From the IMG/VR virus record IMGVR_UViG_3300035182_000180, positions 1 to 29,846 of that record: 29,846 nt of DNA; one strand, given 5' to 3'. How positions within the stretch are numbered: the stretch's first letter is position 1; every line of letters starts with the position of its first letter. The translations under genes were made by a program, and so were the position numbers. Shown here one piece after another: positions 6,737 to 15,026 of this stretch. The notes under the pieces are model-generated. The model was given only the letters and a program-made list of their open reading frames with translations. It did not search any database and was not told the origin of the DNA. The DNA comes from a virus.

Positions 6737-6815
6737 TCATATTATGCTAGATATTGAAACACTTAGTACAGAGCAGTTTGATTTAGCAACTGCAGCTTAT
6801 AAGGCTTTAAAATGA
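6729..6815 (+). pseudogene. 28-codon relic of a DnaQ-like 3'-5' exonuclease
   Basis: This tiny frame begins MLSHIMLDIETLST. HIMLDIETL is close to the N-terminal Exo I motif of phage exonuclease VIII/RNase T-like 3'-5' exonucleases, where the consensus is HIM(L/I)D(L/I)ETLGT. After it the family sequence is gone, and 14 unrelated residues lead to a TGA. The frame overlaps the MazG-like gene by eight bases and the ligase start by four (ATGA), so it may still be translated and couple ligase translation. It is either the stump left by a deletion or a chance match; the position of the motif at the very N-terminus favours a stump. Confidence 0.5.
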
Positions 6816-7687
6816 TGTTTGCACCCCAGAAAGGTAAAGCTTATGATAAGTTACCTATAAAGGTAGAAGCCTCGTTTGACACAGACGTATGGTTTGTATC
6901 TACTAAGTTTGATGGCAATCAAATTTTCATCACTAAGATTTCAGGTAGAGTAAGAATGTTTACCTCTGACTGGAAAGAATTTTACATACGGGAAGTAGCT
7001 AATGAAGTTCATAAAATTACTGGCGACTTCGTTATTATTGGTGAGTTTCTTCATGATAGCATTGGCAAGCTTGGCGATCGTACTAAGTGTGGAGTACTTA
7101 CAACGTACAGAACAAATTTTAGTAAGAGACTAAGTAATGATGCGGGTAGCGAGAGTAAGTCATTAATTAAAGTATTTGACATGATGTTTTATGACTATAA
7201 AGGTCAACCTAGCGTGAATGTTCCATACTTAACTAGACTTGAGATCGCTAACATTCACACTAGCTATTTAAACTACTTACAAGTAGTAATTGGTGGACTA
7301 ATGACTGGTAAACAAGCCAAACTCCATGCTAAGGCACTTGTTAAGTTAGGCTGGGAAGGGTGTATGTGTGTTAATCCAAAGTCATTGTATCAACCTGGAA
7401 AGCGAGTCAATTACTCTGTTAAACTAAAGTATCGTAAAACAGCAGATTTACGTTGCATTAACGTAGAAGAAGGAGAAGGAAAGTATGTCGGGCTTATTGG
7501 GGCACTTATTCTTGTTGACAGTATGGGTAGGACTTGTAACGTTGGTAGTGGTCTCACCGATGCCGATCGTAGTAAAGATACTAGTTATTTTATTAATCGG
7601 GTTATAGAGATTGAGTATGAACAAATCATTGATACATACATTCAGCCAACGTTTGTATGTGTTAGAGAAGAAAAGGAGATTGACTAG
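6812..7687 (+). CDS. ATP-dependent DNA ligase
   Basis: The enzyme seals nicks using ATP through a lysyl-AMP intermediate. Motif I is TKFDGNQ (31-37) with nucleophile K32; motif III is IIGEF (75-79, E78), motif IIIa VFDMMF (121-126), motif IV WEGCMCV (181-187, E182), and motif V YSVKLKYRK (201-209, K204/K206). A C-terminal OB-like part carries RTCNVGSGLTDADR (240-253), as in T7-type ligases. At 291 residues it is a minimal phage ligase. The residue after KxDGx is Gln instead of the usual Arg, which contacts the AMP or nick phosphate in relatives. Two start codons lie in tandem (6812, 6815). It would act after the polymerase and the 5' nuclease to join Okazaki fragments. Confidence 0.92.
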   Translation: MMFAPQKGKAYDKLPIKVEASFDTDVWFVSTKFDGNQIFITKISGRVRMFTSDWKEFYIREVANEVHKITGDFVIIGEFLHDSIGKLGDRTKCGVLTTYRTNFSKRLSNDAGSESKSLIKVFDMMFYDYKGQPSVNVPYLTRLEIANIHTSYLNYLQVVIGGLMTGKQAKLHAKALVKLGWEGCMCVNPKSLYQPGKRVNYSVKLKYRKTADLRCINVEEGEGKYVGLIGALILVDSMGRTCNVGSGLTDADRSKDTSYFINRVIEIEYEQIIDTYIQPTFVCVREEKEID

Positions 7688-8092
7688 ATGCATGATGTAA
7701 TGATGCAGACTGCTAGATTATGGTCTAAAAAGTCATACTGTAAACGTAGTCAAGTAGGCGCTATACTTGAGAAAGATGGTAGAATACTTGGCACTGGCTA
7801 TAATGGTACATTAGTTAAAAATATTAATGACTGTGAAGATTCTAATGGCAATACAAGGCCTAATGTAGTGCATGCTGAGCAAAATCTAATAGCTTTTGCC
7901 GCAAGACACGGTATTGCGACTATAGGGTGTACAGTGTATGTAACGTTATCTCCCTGTGAGCATTGTGCTAAACTACTAGTACAGGCAGGAATTACTAAGG
8001 TAGTATACGACACTGAGTATAGAGATACTACTGGGCTAATACTACTCAGTGAAAATGGTGTTGAGGTAGTACAATATGTCGATTGGGACTGA
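7688..8092 (+). CDS. dCMP deaminase
   Basis: The enzyme deaminates dCMP to dUMP, the substrate for thymidylate synthase. The zinc site is clear: H62-A-E64 with the catalytic Glu, and PCEHC (89-93) with C90 and C93. The length (134) is normal for the phage and ComEB-type family. The ATG follows the ligase stop directly. With the thymidylate synthase-like enzyme at 5255 it could form a path from dCMP to dTMP. If that enzyme instead uses dCMP, the deaminase would compete for the same pool. Confidence 0.93.
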   Translation: MHDVMMQTARLWSKKSYCKRSQVGAILEKDGRILGTGYNGTLVKNINDCEDSNGNTRPNVVHAEQNLIAFAARHGIATIGCTVYVTLSPCEHCAKLLVQAGITKVVYDTEYRDTTGLILLSENGVEVVQYVDWD

Positions 8093-8366
8093 GCAAAAGA
8101 TACAGAAGAAGATCATTGATTATCTTGAAGGTCAAGGTGCTTACGTTATTAAAGTAATCTCTGCTAGTAAAGCGGGAGTGCCTGATATACATTTCTGTTA
8201 CGAAGGCTTCTATGGTGCAATTGAAGTTAAAACGCCTGCTACTAGCAATAACGTTAGTAAACTACAAGCTTATAATTTAGATTGCATTTGTAACGCAGGT
8301 GGATACGCTATAGTAGCTTGGGAGTTAGAACAAGTTAAAGATATGCTAGTAAGGATGCTGTCATGA
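8076..8366 (+). CDS. VRR-NUC domain nuclease
   Basis: This is a small PD-(D/E)xK-fold nuclease of the VRR-NUC family. GVPDIHF (34-40) supplies the Asp (D37), and YGAIEVKTP (46-54) supplies E50 and K52. Q64 in KLQAYNL fits the conserved helix after the core. VRR-NUC proteins of phages are found alone at about 90-110 residues, and cut branched or single-strand junction DNA in the cases studied. It overlaps the deaminase by 17 bases and the helicase by four (ATGA). Nuclease plus SF2 helicase is a frequent phage pair, probably for recombination or for resolving replication intermediates. Confidence 0.9.
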   Translation: MSIGTEQKIQKKIIDYLEGQGAYVIKVISASKAGVPDIHFCYEGFYGAIEVKTPATSNNVSKLQAYNLDCICNAGGYAIVAWELEQVKDMLVRMLS

Positions 8367-9658
8367 TAACGCCTAAGCAGCATCAACTACACTACTCAAA
8401 GCTCGTATATGATCAAGTAAAGTCTAAAGGGTATGCATATCTTGCAGGTAAACCACGTAGTGGTAAAACTTATACAGCTATTTTAGCTTGTGAATGCTCT
8501 GATAAAATTAACAGAGTACTTGTGTTGACAACTAAGAAAGCTATTGAGGGCTGGCATGTGTTTATAGACGACACGTTGAAACATAAGTATGACATTATAA
8601 ACTATGAGCAAGCTGGTAGTGTTAAGGCTATTACGCATGATGGGAGTGGTAGAAAGTATAAGGTACCTAAAATAATTATACAACTTAAAGTTAATCCAGA
8701 GTTGTATGGCCTTGTTATTATTGATGAGTCACATAACACTGGGGCATTCCCAAAACCTTCTGGCCGTTATAAAGTTATTAGTAAGATATGCGCTAACTTA
8801 CCTCATATTCATCTCAGTGGCACAGCTATAGTTGAGAGTCAGGCTAGTATTTATCATCAAATGAACATTAGTAAGTTCTCACCTTTTAAGCATAAAAATT
8901 TCTATGACTTTCATAAAGAGTTTGGTGAGCCTTACTATATTAAAGCAGGTGGCAGGGATATTAACCAGTATGATAAAGTTAAAGACACTTTATTACCACT
9001 TATTAATACTTTTACTATCTACATGACTCAAGAAGACGCTGGGATATCTGAGGAGTTCCAAGCTGTTGATATTAAACATTATATAGTGCTATCTGATAAA
9101 ACTAGACAACTATATAATGATCTACAAGATGATAATATAGTTGATGTGTTTACTAATATACTTAGCGAAACTAGCGTAGAAGCTAATGAAGCATACAAGC
9201 TAGTATGTGATACTGTAATGAAACTAAGAACATCATTACACATGCTAGAGGGAGGCGCTGCTAAGATAGATGACACATATATTGACTTAGGGAATAGAGA
9301 GAAAGTTAACTATATTAAGGAGCACTTCGGTGATATTAGTACAACTGGTATTATGTGTCATTTTATTGGTGAGCGGCAGATTTTAGAAAAGGAGTTTAAG
9401 TATGCTGAAATATACTCGTCACAGTCACATGCAGAAGGTGTTGATCTTAGTCATCTCGAGAACTTTGTTGTGTATAGCGCTGGGTATAGTGGCGCTAAAT
9501 ATATACAACGACGTGACAGAACTGTCAATCTTGAAGTGAAGAAGGAAAGACTAGTACATCATTTACTTGTCAAAGGAGCTGTTAGTGAGCAGGTCTTTAA
9601 ACGAGTAACAAAGAAGGAGGATTTTAACAATGCAACATATGAACACACTAGGGTTTAA
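8363..9658 (+). CDS. SF2 (SNF2/DEAD-like) helicase or translocase
   Basis: This 431-residue protein has the full superfamily 2 core. Walker A is GKPRSGKT (29-36), motif II is DESH (121-124), motif III is LSGTA (151-155), motif V region is SHAEGVDLS (355-363), and motif VI is IQRRDRT (381-387). DESH with SGT and a Q..R.R motif VI is usual in SNF2-like proteins of phages, many of which move on duplex DNA and do not open it. No extra nuclease or zinc domain is visible. It is co-translated with the VRR-NUC gene. Role in replication, repair or recombination is inferred from context. Confidence 0.9.
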   Translation: MITPKQHQLHYSKLVYDQVKSKGYAYLAGKPRSGKTYTAILACECSDKINRVLVLTTKKAIEGWHVFIDDTLKHKYDIINYEQAGSVKAITHDGSGRKYKVPKIIIQLKVNPELYGLVIIDESHNTGAFPKPSGRYKVISKICANLPHIHLSGTAIVESQASIYHQMNISKFSPFKHKNFYDFHKEFGEPYYIKAGGRDINQYDKVKDTLLPLINTFTIYMTQEDAGISEEFQAVDIKHYIVLSDKTRQLYNDLQDDNIVDVFTNILSETSVEANEAYKLVCDTVMKLRTSLHMLEGGAAKIDDTYIDLGNREKVNYIKEHFGDISTTGIMCHFIGERQILEKEFKYAEIYSSQSHAEGVDLSHLENFVVYSAGYSGAKYIQRRDRTVNLEVKKERLVHHLLVKGAVSEQVFKRVTKKEDFNNATYEHTRV

Positions 9659-9827
9659 ACTACAGGAAATTACTGCTAATAAATTAAACATGATTAAACA
9701 GCTGAATGCAGAGATAGAGCTAGCTGTAAAAAATGGGTGGAAGAACCATGAAGCAGACTGCTTAAAAGAGCTAGCTAAAACTAAGTATGAGGCAATGAAG
9801 CCTCATACTGTTTTTATTTCTTCTTAG
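9630..9827 (+). CDS. Small helical protein of unknown function
   Basis: A 65-residue frame begins inside the end of the helicase gene, with GGAGG (9616-9620) nine bases before its ATG. The translation is a single long amphipathic helix (about 8-52) rich in Lys, Glu, Ala and Leu. I do not recognise it. Its last 15 codons contain the stem-loop and U-tract of the terminator at 9784-9815, so many transcripts may end inside the gene. It could be a real short protein with a coding terminator, or a chance frame behind a good ribosome site. Confidence 0.6.
   Translation: MQHMNTLGFKLQEITANKLNMIKQLNAEIELAVKNGWKNHEADCLKELAKTKYEAMKPHTVFISS
9784..9815 (+). terminator. Strong rho-independent terminator at the convergent junction
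   Basis: AGTATGAGGC (9784-9793) pairs perfectly with GCCTCATACT (9800-9809) around the loop AATGAA, followed by G and TTTTT (9811-9815), then more T-rich sequence. It ends the rightward arm. On the other strand the stem is followed by AGTTTTAG, a weaker U-tract, so it may also slow leftward transcription. Confidence 0.88.
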
Positions 9828-9858
9828 GTGGTTTAGTAGTTTTTGTTTTGCAACCCAT
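9814..9858 (-). CDS. Possible 14-residue Lys/Pro-rich peptide
   Basis: After the 1106-residue gene, leftward, TAATG joins its stop codon to an ATG that opens a short frame, MGCKTKTTKPPKKK. GAAGGAG lies five bases ahead of the ATG, inside the end of the large gene, which is a strong ribosome site. Its stop falls four bases before the terminator stem. The peptide is highly basic. It could be a real micro-protein, or the ribosome site could be chance from the Lys/Glu-rich end of the large protein. Confidence 0.35.
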   Translation of the reverse strand: MGCKTKTTKPPKKK

Positions 9859-12800
9859 TACTTCTCCTTCTTTTGATTTTTAGGTAGTAATGCTACGGCT
9901 GCGGGTAAAGCTAAGATTGACTTATTAATCTTCTTACCCTTAGCTTCTGCAGCGGTGATCTCTTTTAAAGCGATATGTACTTGAGTATCAGTAACTACTT
10001 TATCAACAATAGTAAAGAACTTTCCTGGCTTCATTAACACTTCAGCTTCACCACTATTACTTCTACTAGCTAAGTCATGACCAGTTCCCACTATAGTTAG
10101 CATAGTTGGCTTTTTACCACTTAGCGTTTCTCCCTTAACAAAATCAGCAGCTTTTGTTCTGTCAACTGATGTACTTAATATAGATGCATTAGATAACACG
10201 TCATTATCAGTTAACTTAGATAGTATACGCTGCTGGTCAACATCAAGCCTAGTACCTCTATATACTCCTCCACTAAAGTTTTCAGGCGCTTCAGTAACGA
10301 ATTTAATAATTTTAGAGTTACTTTGTCCGCCTTGTCTAAGTAGTCTATTTGTATCGGCATAACTAGTTCCTGTATATGCCTTTATAGCGTCTGCATACTC
10401 TGAGTAGTCTATAGATTTATCTATCTTATTCTCAACTTTGCTTGTAAATACTTTGTCTACTGTGCCATTTCTACTAGCAGGCTTTAGTGGCCCACCACTC
10501 GCGCTATACTCTTTATCAAGCTTAGCCATAGCTGATAACTCACTAGGACTGGCTTTACTAAATTCACCAGATATATTAAGCCCTTCAGTTGACTTATTCA
10601 TGATCTTAGCCCCATTTTGAATTAACTCATCATAGGCTGTATGAACTAAGTTTCCATCAACATCATTTAACATAGCTGTGAAGTCTAGTATTTTACCCCA
10701 TACTGTAGTATCAGCATTACCATCTTTAACTGGTATCTTCATAAGTGCATCTCTAACTTCCGGGTCTGACCTGCCCCACGATAAGAACTCCTTAGCGTTA
10801 TCAAGTAAGTTATTCTTACCTTCAACTGCTTTTTGTATAACTGGCATATCTTTAAGAGTAGTGTTTGCGTTCTGCTTAATAACGTCCATAAGCATATTAA
10901 CACCTTGAAGTCCTTGAGCCTCTACTGTTCCTGGGTGGGTCATAGCATAATTTACACCTGAATTAGTAGTTGCATGAAGCATCTCATGGGCAACTAATGT
11001 TGACTTGTCTGCTTCAGATAACCCTTCAGTTTTAAGTAATACTTCTATGCTATTAGTCTTCTTATCTAACGGCATAGTTACTCCAGTTACATCAGGGTCA
11101 CCTATACCCTTTGTGGCTTGACTGATACTCATAGAGTCAGAAGTATAATCTTTAACATCTACTTTTACTCCAGCTTCTTCAAACTTTTGCAGTGTTTCTT
11201 TAAGACTTTTTGTAACTTGAGGATTTAAGTCTGTAGCAACTTCTAACTTATCAACAATCTGTTGTGCTGTATTAGTGTTAATATCTTTCCAAATACTTTG
11301 TTCTACTGGTTTACCGCCATTAAACAGCGTTGACAATGGACTTCTCATGTCTTCTGGTATCTTACTATCGTTAAGAATTTTATCAACAAACTCAAAGTCT
11401 TTTTTACTAGACTCTAAGTCTTTCATGATAGTCTTAAAGATACTTTGTTGAATACGTAAGTTCTCTCCAAGATTAGAGTGTACTCCCATTCCAATTTCAC
11501 TCTTAGCAACAATATTTCTTGCTCCATTAATTATATAGCCCCAAGCGCCAAGTACACCGCCACCATTTGAACTTGACCCAGACTGTAATGCTGCGTTAGC
11601 TAATGCTCTACTATTACCAAATTTCTTATCAAACGCCTCAGCAATTCTAAGTGAGCTAACTGCTTCAGGTGATCTAAGTTTTGCTTCAGCAATCTCTCTA
11701 TGAACTGCCGTCCAGTTAACTGCATAACCTGCCTCGTTAGTGTTCTTAGCAACTATATCCATAATCTCATTGTTCTGAGCTACTCTTGAATACTCACTAA
11801 TAGCACTATCTAATGCTGCTTTTTCTTCTGGCGTTGATACGCTTTCAATAAACTTATCTAGTGAGTCTTTGATACTATTTAGTTTCTTAAGCTCTCCGCC
11901 ATTAGTTGTTTTTCTAATAACAGCGTTTAGTTGCGGGCGAATTTCCACAGCATCTCTAGCTGACATTGTAGGTATACCTGATGAGTCATCAACCATAGCC
12001 TTAAGTGATCTTGCTACCTGTCCAGCTTTACTAGGAACTATCCCATGAATAGTATATAGATTATTAATATCTTTTACTAGGCCTGAGGCATCATGAAGTT
12101 CTGTTTTATTGTCATACATAGCAGTAGCATCAGCATATTTAGCCTTTACTCGTCCCATGTCATGTTCACCAACACTATCTTTAAACTGCTGTATTTCCTG
12201 ACCTAGTTTAGCTCTTAAGTATCCAGCTGCTCTACCATCTTTTTCTGTAGCAACATTTACTAATTTTGACTCATCAGTAGCTCTTGCTATAGCATATGCT
12301 TGGTCTTTAAGTGGAACATTGGCAACTAAGTCTTTAACTTGTTCTTCTGTAATCTCAGGATGACGGGCAATAAGGTATGTAGCTTCTTTACTAAGAGCAT
12401 CTTTTGTATTAACTGCAGTATTAAAGTACCCACCTCTGGCTGCAACACTAGCAGAGTCTTGCCCAAACGCAGTTCTAACATCGCTAGCTACTTGTACTTT
12501 CGATGCTTTGCCCAGAGCACCTATGGTTGATAGCTCAGATAACGCTGGGTTAAAGTATGTTAATGGCGCTACAGCATCTCCTATTGCTGTAACGTCTTTT
12601 TGTCCTTCTTGAGTCCTTGGACTATACGTCATAGCACTAGCAGGTGCTGATGCATAGTCTTCAAACTCTTTGTCAGTCATTTGTGGCTGACCAGTTATAC
12701 CATTTTTAATTTGCTCTGTAATAGCAGCGCCTGTACCTATTATAGTGCCCAGTACGCCACCAGTAGCCGCTGTACCCATAGTTAATGCAGCTTCACCAGC

Positions 12801-13178
12801 ACCTATAGCCTTATCTAAGAAACTACTTGGCATTACTACTTGTGGAGCTGGTGTTTCCCATGTGTTAGTTTCGTTATTAAACTGCTGCCCATCAGTGCCG
12901 TTAGTAGATTTAATAGTACTAATATGCTGTCTAATTTCATCATCTGTATACCCAGCTTTACGCGCTCCCTCAACGTCAAAGTTCTTCTCTTTGCCTGCAG
13001 AGACTAAGCTAAGAGAGTCTAAGTGTTGTTTTACTTCATCTCTACTATAGCCAGCCCTTAGTGCGGCGGTAACGTCGAAGTTCTCTTTCTTACCTTGCTC
13101 CTCAAGTGACTGTACGTCACCGGGAGTTTGCTTGTCTACCTGAACTGGTGATCTACTGTATCCAATATCTCCTGACAT
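9858..13178 (-). CDS. Probable ejected virion protein with metallopeptidase-like and ADP-ribosyltransferase domains
   Basis: This 1106-residue protein is the last large gene of the virion cluster. Residues 33-53 and 66-86 are two copies of an NFDV..A.(R/K)AGY..DE(V/I).QH(L/I) unit, a repeat often seen in ejected phage proteins. Residues about 122-155 are Gly/Ala-rich and hydrophobic and could enter a membrane. The middle is helical. H731-E-M-L-H735 is an HExxH zinc motif, with E797 in NAKEFLSW as a likely third ligand. The C-terminal 140 residues fit an R-S-ExE ADP-ribosyltransferase: VYRGT (R974), LSTS (S1002-S1004) and GEAE (E1044, E1046). In T4, Alt is such an enzyme, carried in the head and injected. 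The tail ends Lys-rich. AAGGA seven bases ahead supports the start. Location in the virion is inferred. Confidence 0.85.
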   Translation of the reverse strand: MSGDIGYSRSPVQVDKQTPGDVQSLEEQGKKENFDVTAALRAGYSRDEVKQHLDSLSLVSAGKEKNFDVEGARKAGYTDDEIRQHISTIKSTNGTDGQQFNNETNTWETPAPQVVMPSSFLDKAIGAGEAALTMGTAATGGVLGTIIGTGAAITEQIKNGITGQPQMTDKEFEDYASAPASAMTYSPRTQEGQKDVTAIGDAVAPLTYFNPALSELSTIGALGKASKVQVASDVRTAFGQDSASVAARGGYFNTAVNTKDALSKEATYLIARHPEITEEQVKDLVANVPLKDQAYAIARATDESKLVNVATEKDGRAAGYLRAKLGQEIQQFKDSVGEHDMGRVKAKYADATAMYDNKTELHDASGLVKDINNLYTIHGIVPSKAGQVARSLKAMVDDSSGIPTMSARDAVEIRPQLNAVIRKTTNGGELKKLNSIKDSLDKFIESVSTPEEKAALDSAISEYSRVAQNNEIMDIVAKNTNEAGYAVNWTAVHREIAEAKLRSPEAVSSLRIAEAFDKKFGNSRALANAALQSGSSSNGGGVLGAWGYIINGARNIVAKSEIGMGVHSNLGENLRIQQSIFKTIMKDLESSKKDFEFVDKILNDSKIPEDMRSPLSTLFNGGKPVEQSIWKDINTNTAQQIVDKLEVATDLNPQVTKSLKETLQKFEEAGVKVDVKDYTSDSMSISQATKGIGDPDVTGVTMPLDKKTNSIEVLLKTEGLSEADKSTLVAHEMLHATTNSGVNYAMTHPGTVEAQGLQGVNMLMDVIKQNANTTLKDMPVIQKAVEGKNNLLDNAKEFLSWGRSDPEVRDALMKIPVKDGNADTTVWGKILDFTAMLNDVDGNLVHTAYDELIQNGAKIMNKSTEGLNISGEFSKASPSELSAMAKLDKEYSASGGPLKPASRNGTVDKVFTSKVENKIDKSIDYSEYADAIKAYTGTSYADTNRLLRQGGQSNSKIIKFVTEAPENFSGGVYRGTRLDVDQQRILSKLTDNDVLSNASILSTSVDRTKAADFVKGETLSGKKPTMLTIVGTGHDLASRSNSGEAEVLMKPGKFFTIVDKVVTDTQVHIALKEITAAEAKGKKINKSILALPAAVALLPKNQKKEK

Positions 13179-15017
13179 TTACAGTCCTTCGTTAGTGTTT
13201 TGTGGCAGTTTTAGTTGACTACTCATTGGCCCAGGTTGACCTGACTGACCTTGTAATGCACCAGTCTGCATCGCTTGTGCAGCCGGGTGACCTTGACTAA
13301 GCATAGCTGCTGTTTCTTCAAAGATAGCAGCAATATCTGGACTATATCTAGCCTTAACAGATTTAATAGACATACTAACTGTTTTGAAGTAACCAGCCGG
13401 ATTAACCTGACTAAGCATTTGGCCAGCTGGACCTTGTAATACAGTTTCCATCATTAACTGGTTTTTCTCGTCCTCATCATTATATGAAGCAGCACTAATA
13501 GATATATCTACGTTAGTAAAAGAGATATCAGTTTCCTTAGTAGGAACAGGTGACTGAAGTATATTACCATGCTCATCTTTCATCTCTTTACCACTTGCTG
13601 GGTCAATAGAAATTTCCATAACTGGTACCATTACTGGTTGTTGCTGTGCATCAAATTGTCCAGTCCATCTAGTCATTGGCTTATTAATCTCAATCCATCG
13701 TTGCCCAGTAGTTGTATCAGCAATACGAATAGCTTGATTAGCAGTATAGTATTGTTTAATAAGATTTACTGTATCCCAACCAATTGACTCATAAAACTGC
13801 TCAATACGACCAGTAACATATCTTAGTGACATAATAGTAGCATTTTGCTGTAATTTAACTTTACGCCCACTATCAGACGCATATGCCATACCGAGGAAAC
13901 TATCATTAATTCCTAAAATACGTTGTATACGATCAAACGCTTTATCAATAATAGTGTATTGATCTAATACTTCACGGGTCAAGTTCTCAATACGAATGCC
14001 GTTAAGACTCTTGACTGGAATTACAGCATTTACTCTATTGAATGCTGTAGTAAAGTCTGATACGTTATCAACTGAGTCAACCTCAATGAACGCCTTCTGA
14101 GTATTAACCATTAGTTGAATTTTAATAAGCGCTTGGTTAATAGCTTTTTGTGTTTCAACTACTTCTCTGAATATACCATAGTGTTCAGTTTTGTTACTAG
14201 TATGTAACTTATGAACTCTATAAGTAAACTTAACTTCTTTGAAAGTAATCTCAGAGCGCTTAAGCTCTACACTATTGCTCCAAAAGATATTCCATGACTT
14301 ACCATCATCATCAACAATGACAGTTTCAACTATAAGATAGTTATCCATAACTTTATATTTGCCATTAAATCTTGCGCCATAATTATATTCAAAGTCAGCT
14401 TCATTAACTTGTAATTCATTATAGTAAGCAACTAGTTTATCTAACGCTTCTTTGCCAAACTCAGCAATAATATGATCGTCACTTACCCACTTAAACCGAT
14501 GTAACCATCTAGCATCAGAGTAATCTTCTTTACTACTCATTGGGTCTAGCACAATCTCAAGTGAAGGAGTATACTCAGTAATCACACGTCTAATTGGTCT
14601 ACCAAACTGATCTTTCTTCTTAGTATCAACTACATCAATATGAGCGCATAGAATACCTGAAATAAGGCCATCTAGTTTAATCTTATCACCCTCAGCATTA
14701 AACTTATTGTCCTTAGCAATATATGATACTAAATCACCAAGAAGTGCTGCTGTTGGTATGTCATCTTCTTGAACTGGGTCAACATTAACTGTATTAACTA
14801 ATGTTGAGTAGTATCCAAGTAGCATTCTAGCGAACAACTTAACTACGTTAAAAGTCTCTTTAGGTTGCCCACGAGTTTCAAGAGTGTTTAGTTGACTATC
14901 AGTATAATGTCTATTATGAAATAGGTCCCATACTTCCTCAGCCTCAATACGACTTTCTTCATATGCATTATAGCCAACACTAAAGGTATTTTTAAGAGTC
15001 TCAATGTCTGTTTTCAT
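13179..15017 (-). CDS. Portal protein (P22-type)
   Basis: The dodecameric portal forms the vertex for DNA packaging, exit and tail attachment. At 612 residues it has the N-terminal pattern of P22-type portals: AEEVWDLFHNRHYT, then RGQPKETFNVVKLFARML and GYYSTLVNTV, followed by LDPMSSKEDYSDARWLHRFKW, shown here in pieces. The Pro/Gln-rich C-terminus (about 580-612) is probably the disordered barrel end. AAAGG lies eight bases before the ATG. The 1106-residue protein starts one base after its stop codon. Its place at the far end of the cluster, behind the fibres and lysis genes, is unlike most phages, in which the portal stands next to terminase and capsid. Confidence 0.93.
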   Translation of the reverse strand: MKTDIETLKNTFSVGYNAYEESRIEAEEVWDLFHNRHYTDSQLNTLETRGQPKETFNVVKLFARMLLGYYSTLVNTVNVDPVQEDDIPTAALLGDLVSYIAKDNKFNAEGDKIKLDGLISGILCAHIDVVDTKKKDQFGRPIRRVITEYTPSLEIVLDPMSSKEDYSDARWLHRFKWVSDDHIIAEFGKEALDKLVAYYNELQVNEADFEYNYGARFNGKYKVMDNYLIVETVIVDDDGKSWNIFWSNSVELKRSEITFKEVKFTYRVHKLHTSNKTEHYGIFREVVETQKAINQALIKIQLMVNTQKAFIEVDSVDNVSDFTTAFNRVNAVIPVKSLNGIRIENLTREVLDQYTIIDKAFDRIQRILGINDSFLGMAYASDSGRKVKLQQNATIMSLRYVTGRIEQFYESIGWDTVNLIKQYYTANQAIRIADTTTGQRWIEINKPMTRWTGQFDAQQQPVMVPVMEISIDPASGKEMKDEHGNILQSPVPTKETDISFTNVDISISAASYNDEDEKNQLMMETVLQGPAGQMLSQVNPAGYFKTVSMSIKSVKARYSPDIAAIFEETAAMLSQGHPAAQAMQTGALQGQSGQPGPMSSQLKLPQNTNEGL

Positions 15018-15026
15018 CTATTACCT

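Noticed and set aside
12745-13050. Open frame on the plus strand opposite the 1106-residue gene
   Set aside because: It is a shadow of the real minus-strand gene, has no ribosome site, and codes for a low-quality Cys/Ser/Leu mix. The same holds for other antisense frames such as 15247-15771, 22951-23421 and 28586-29113.
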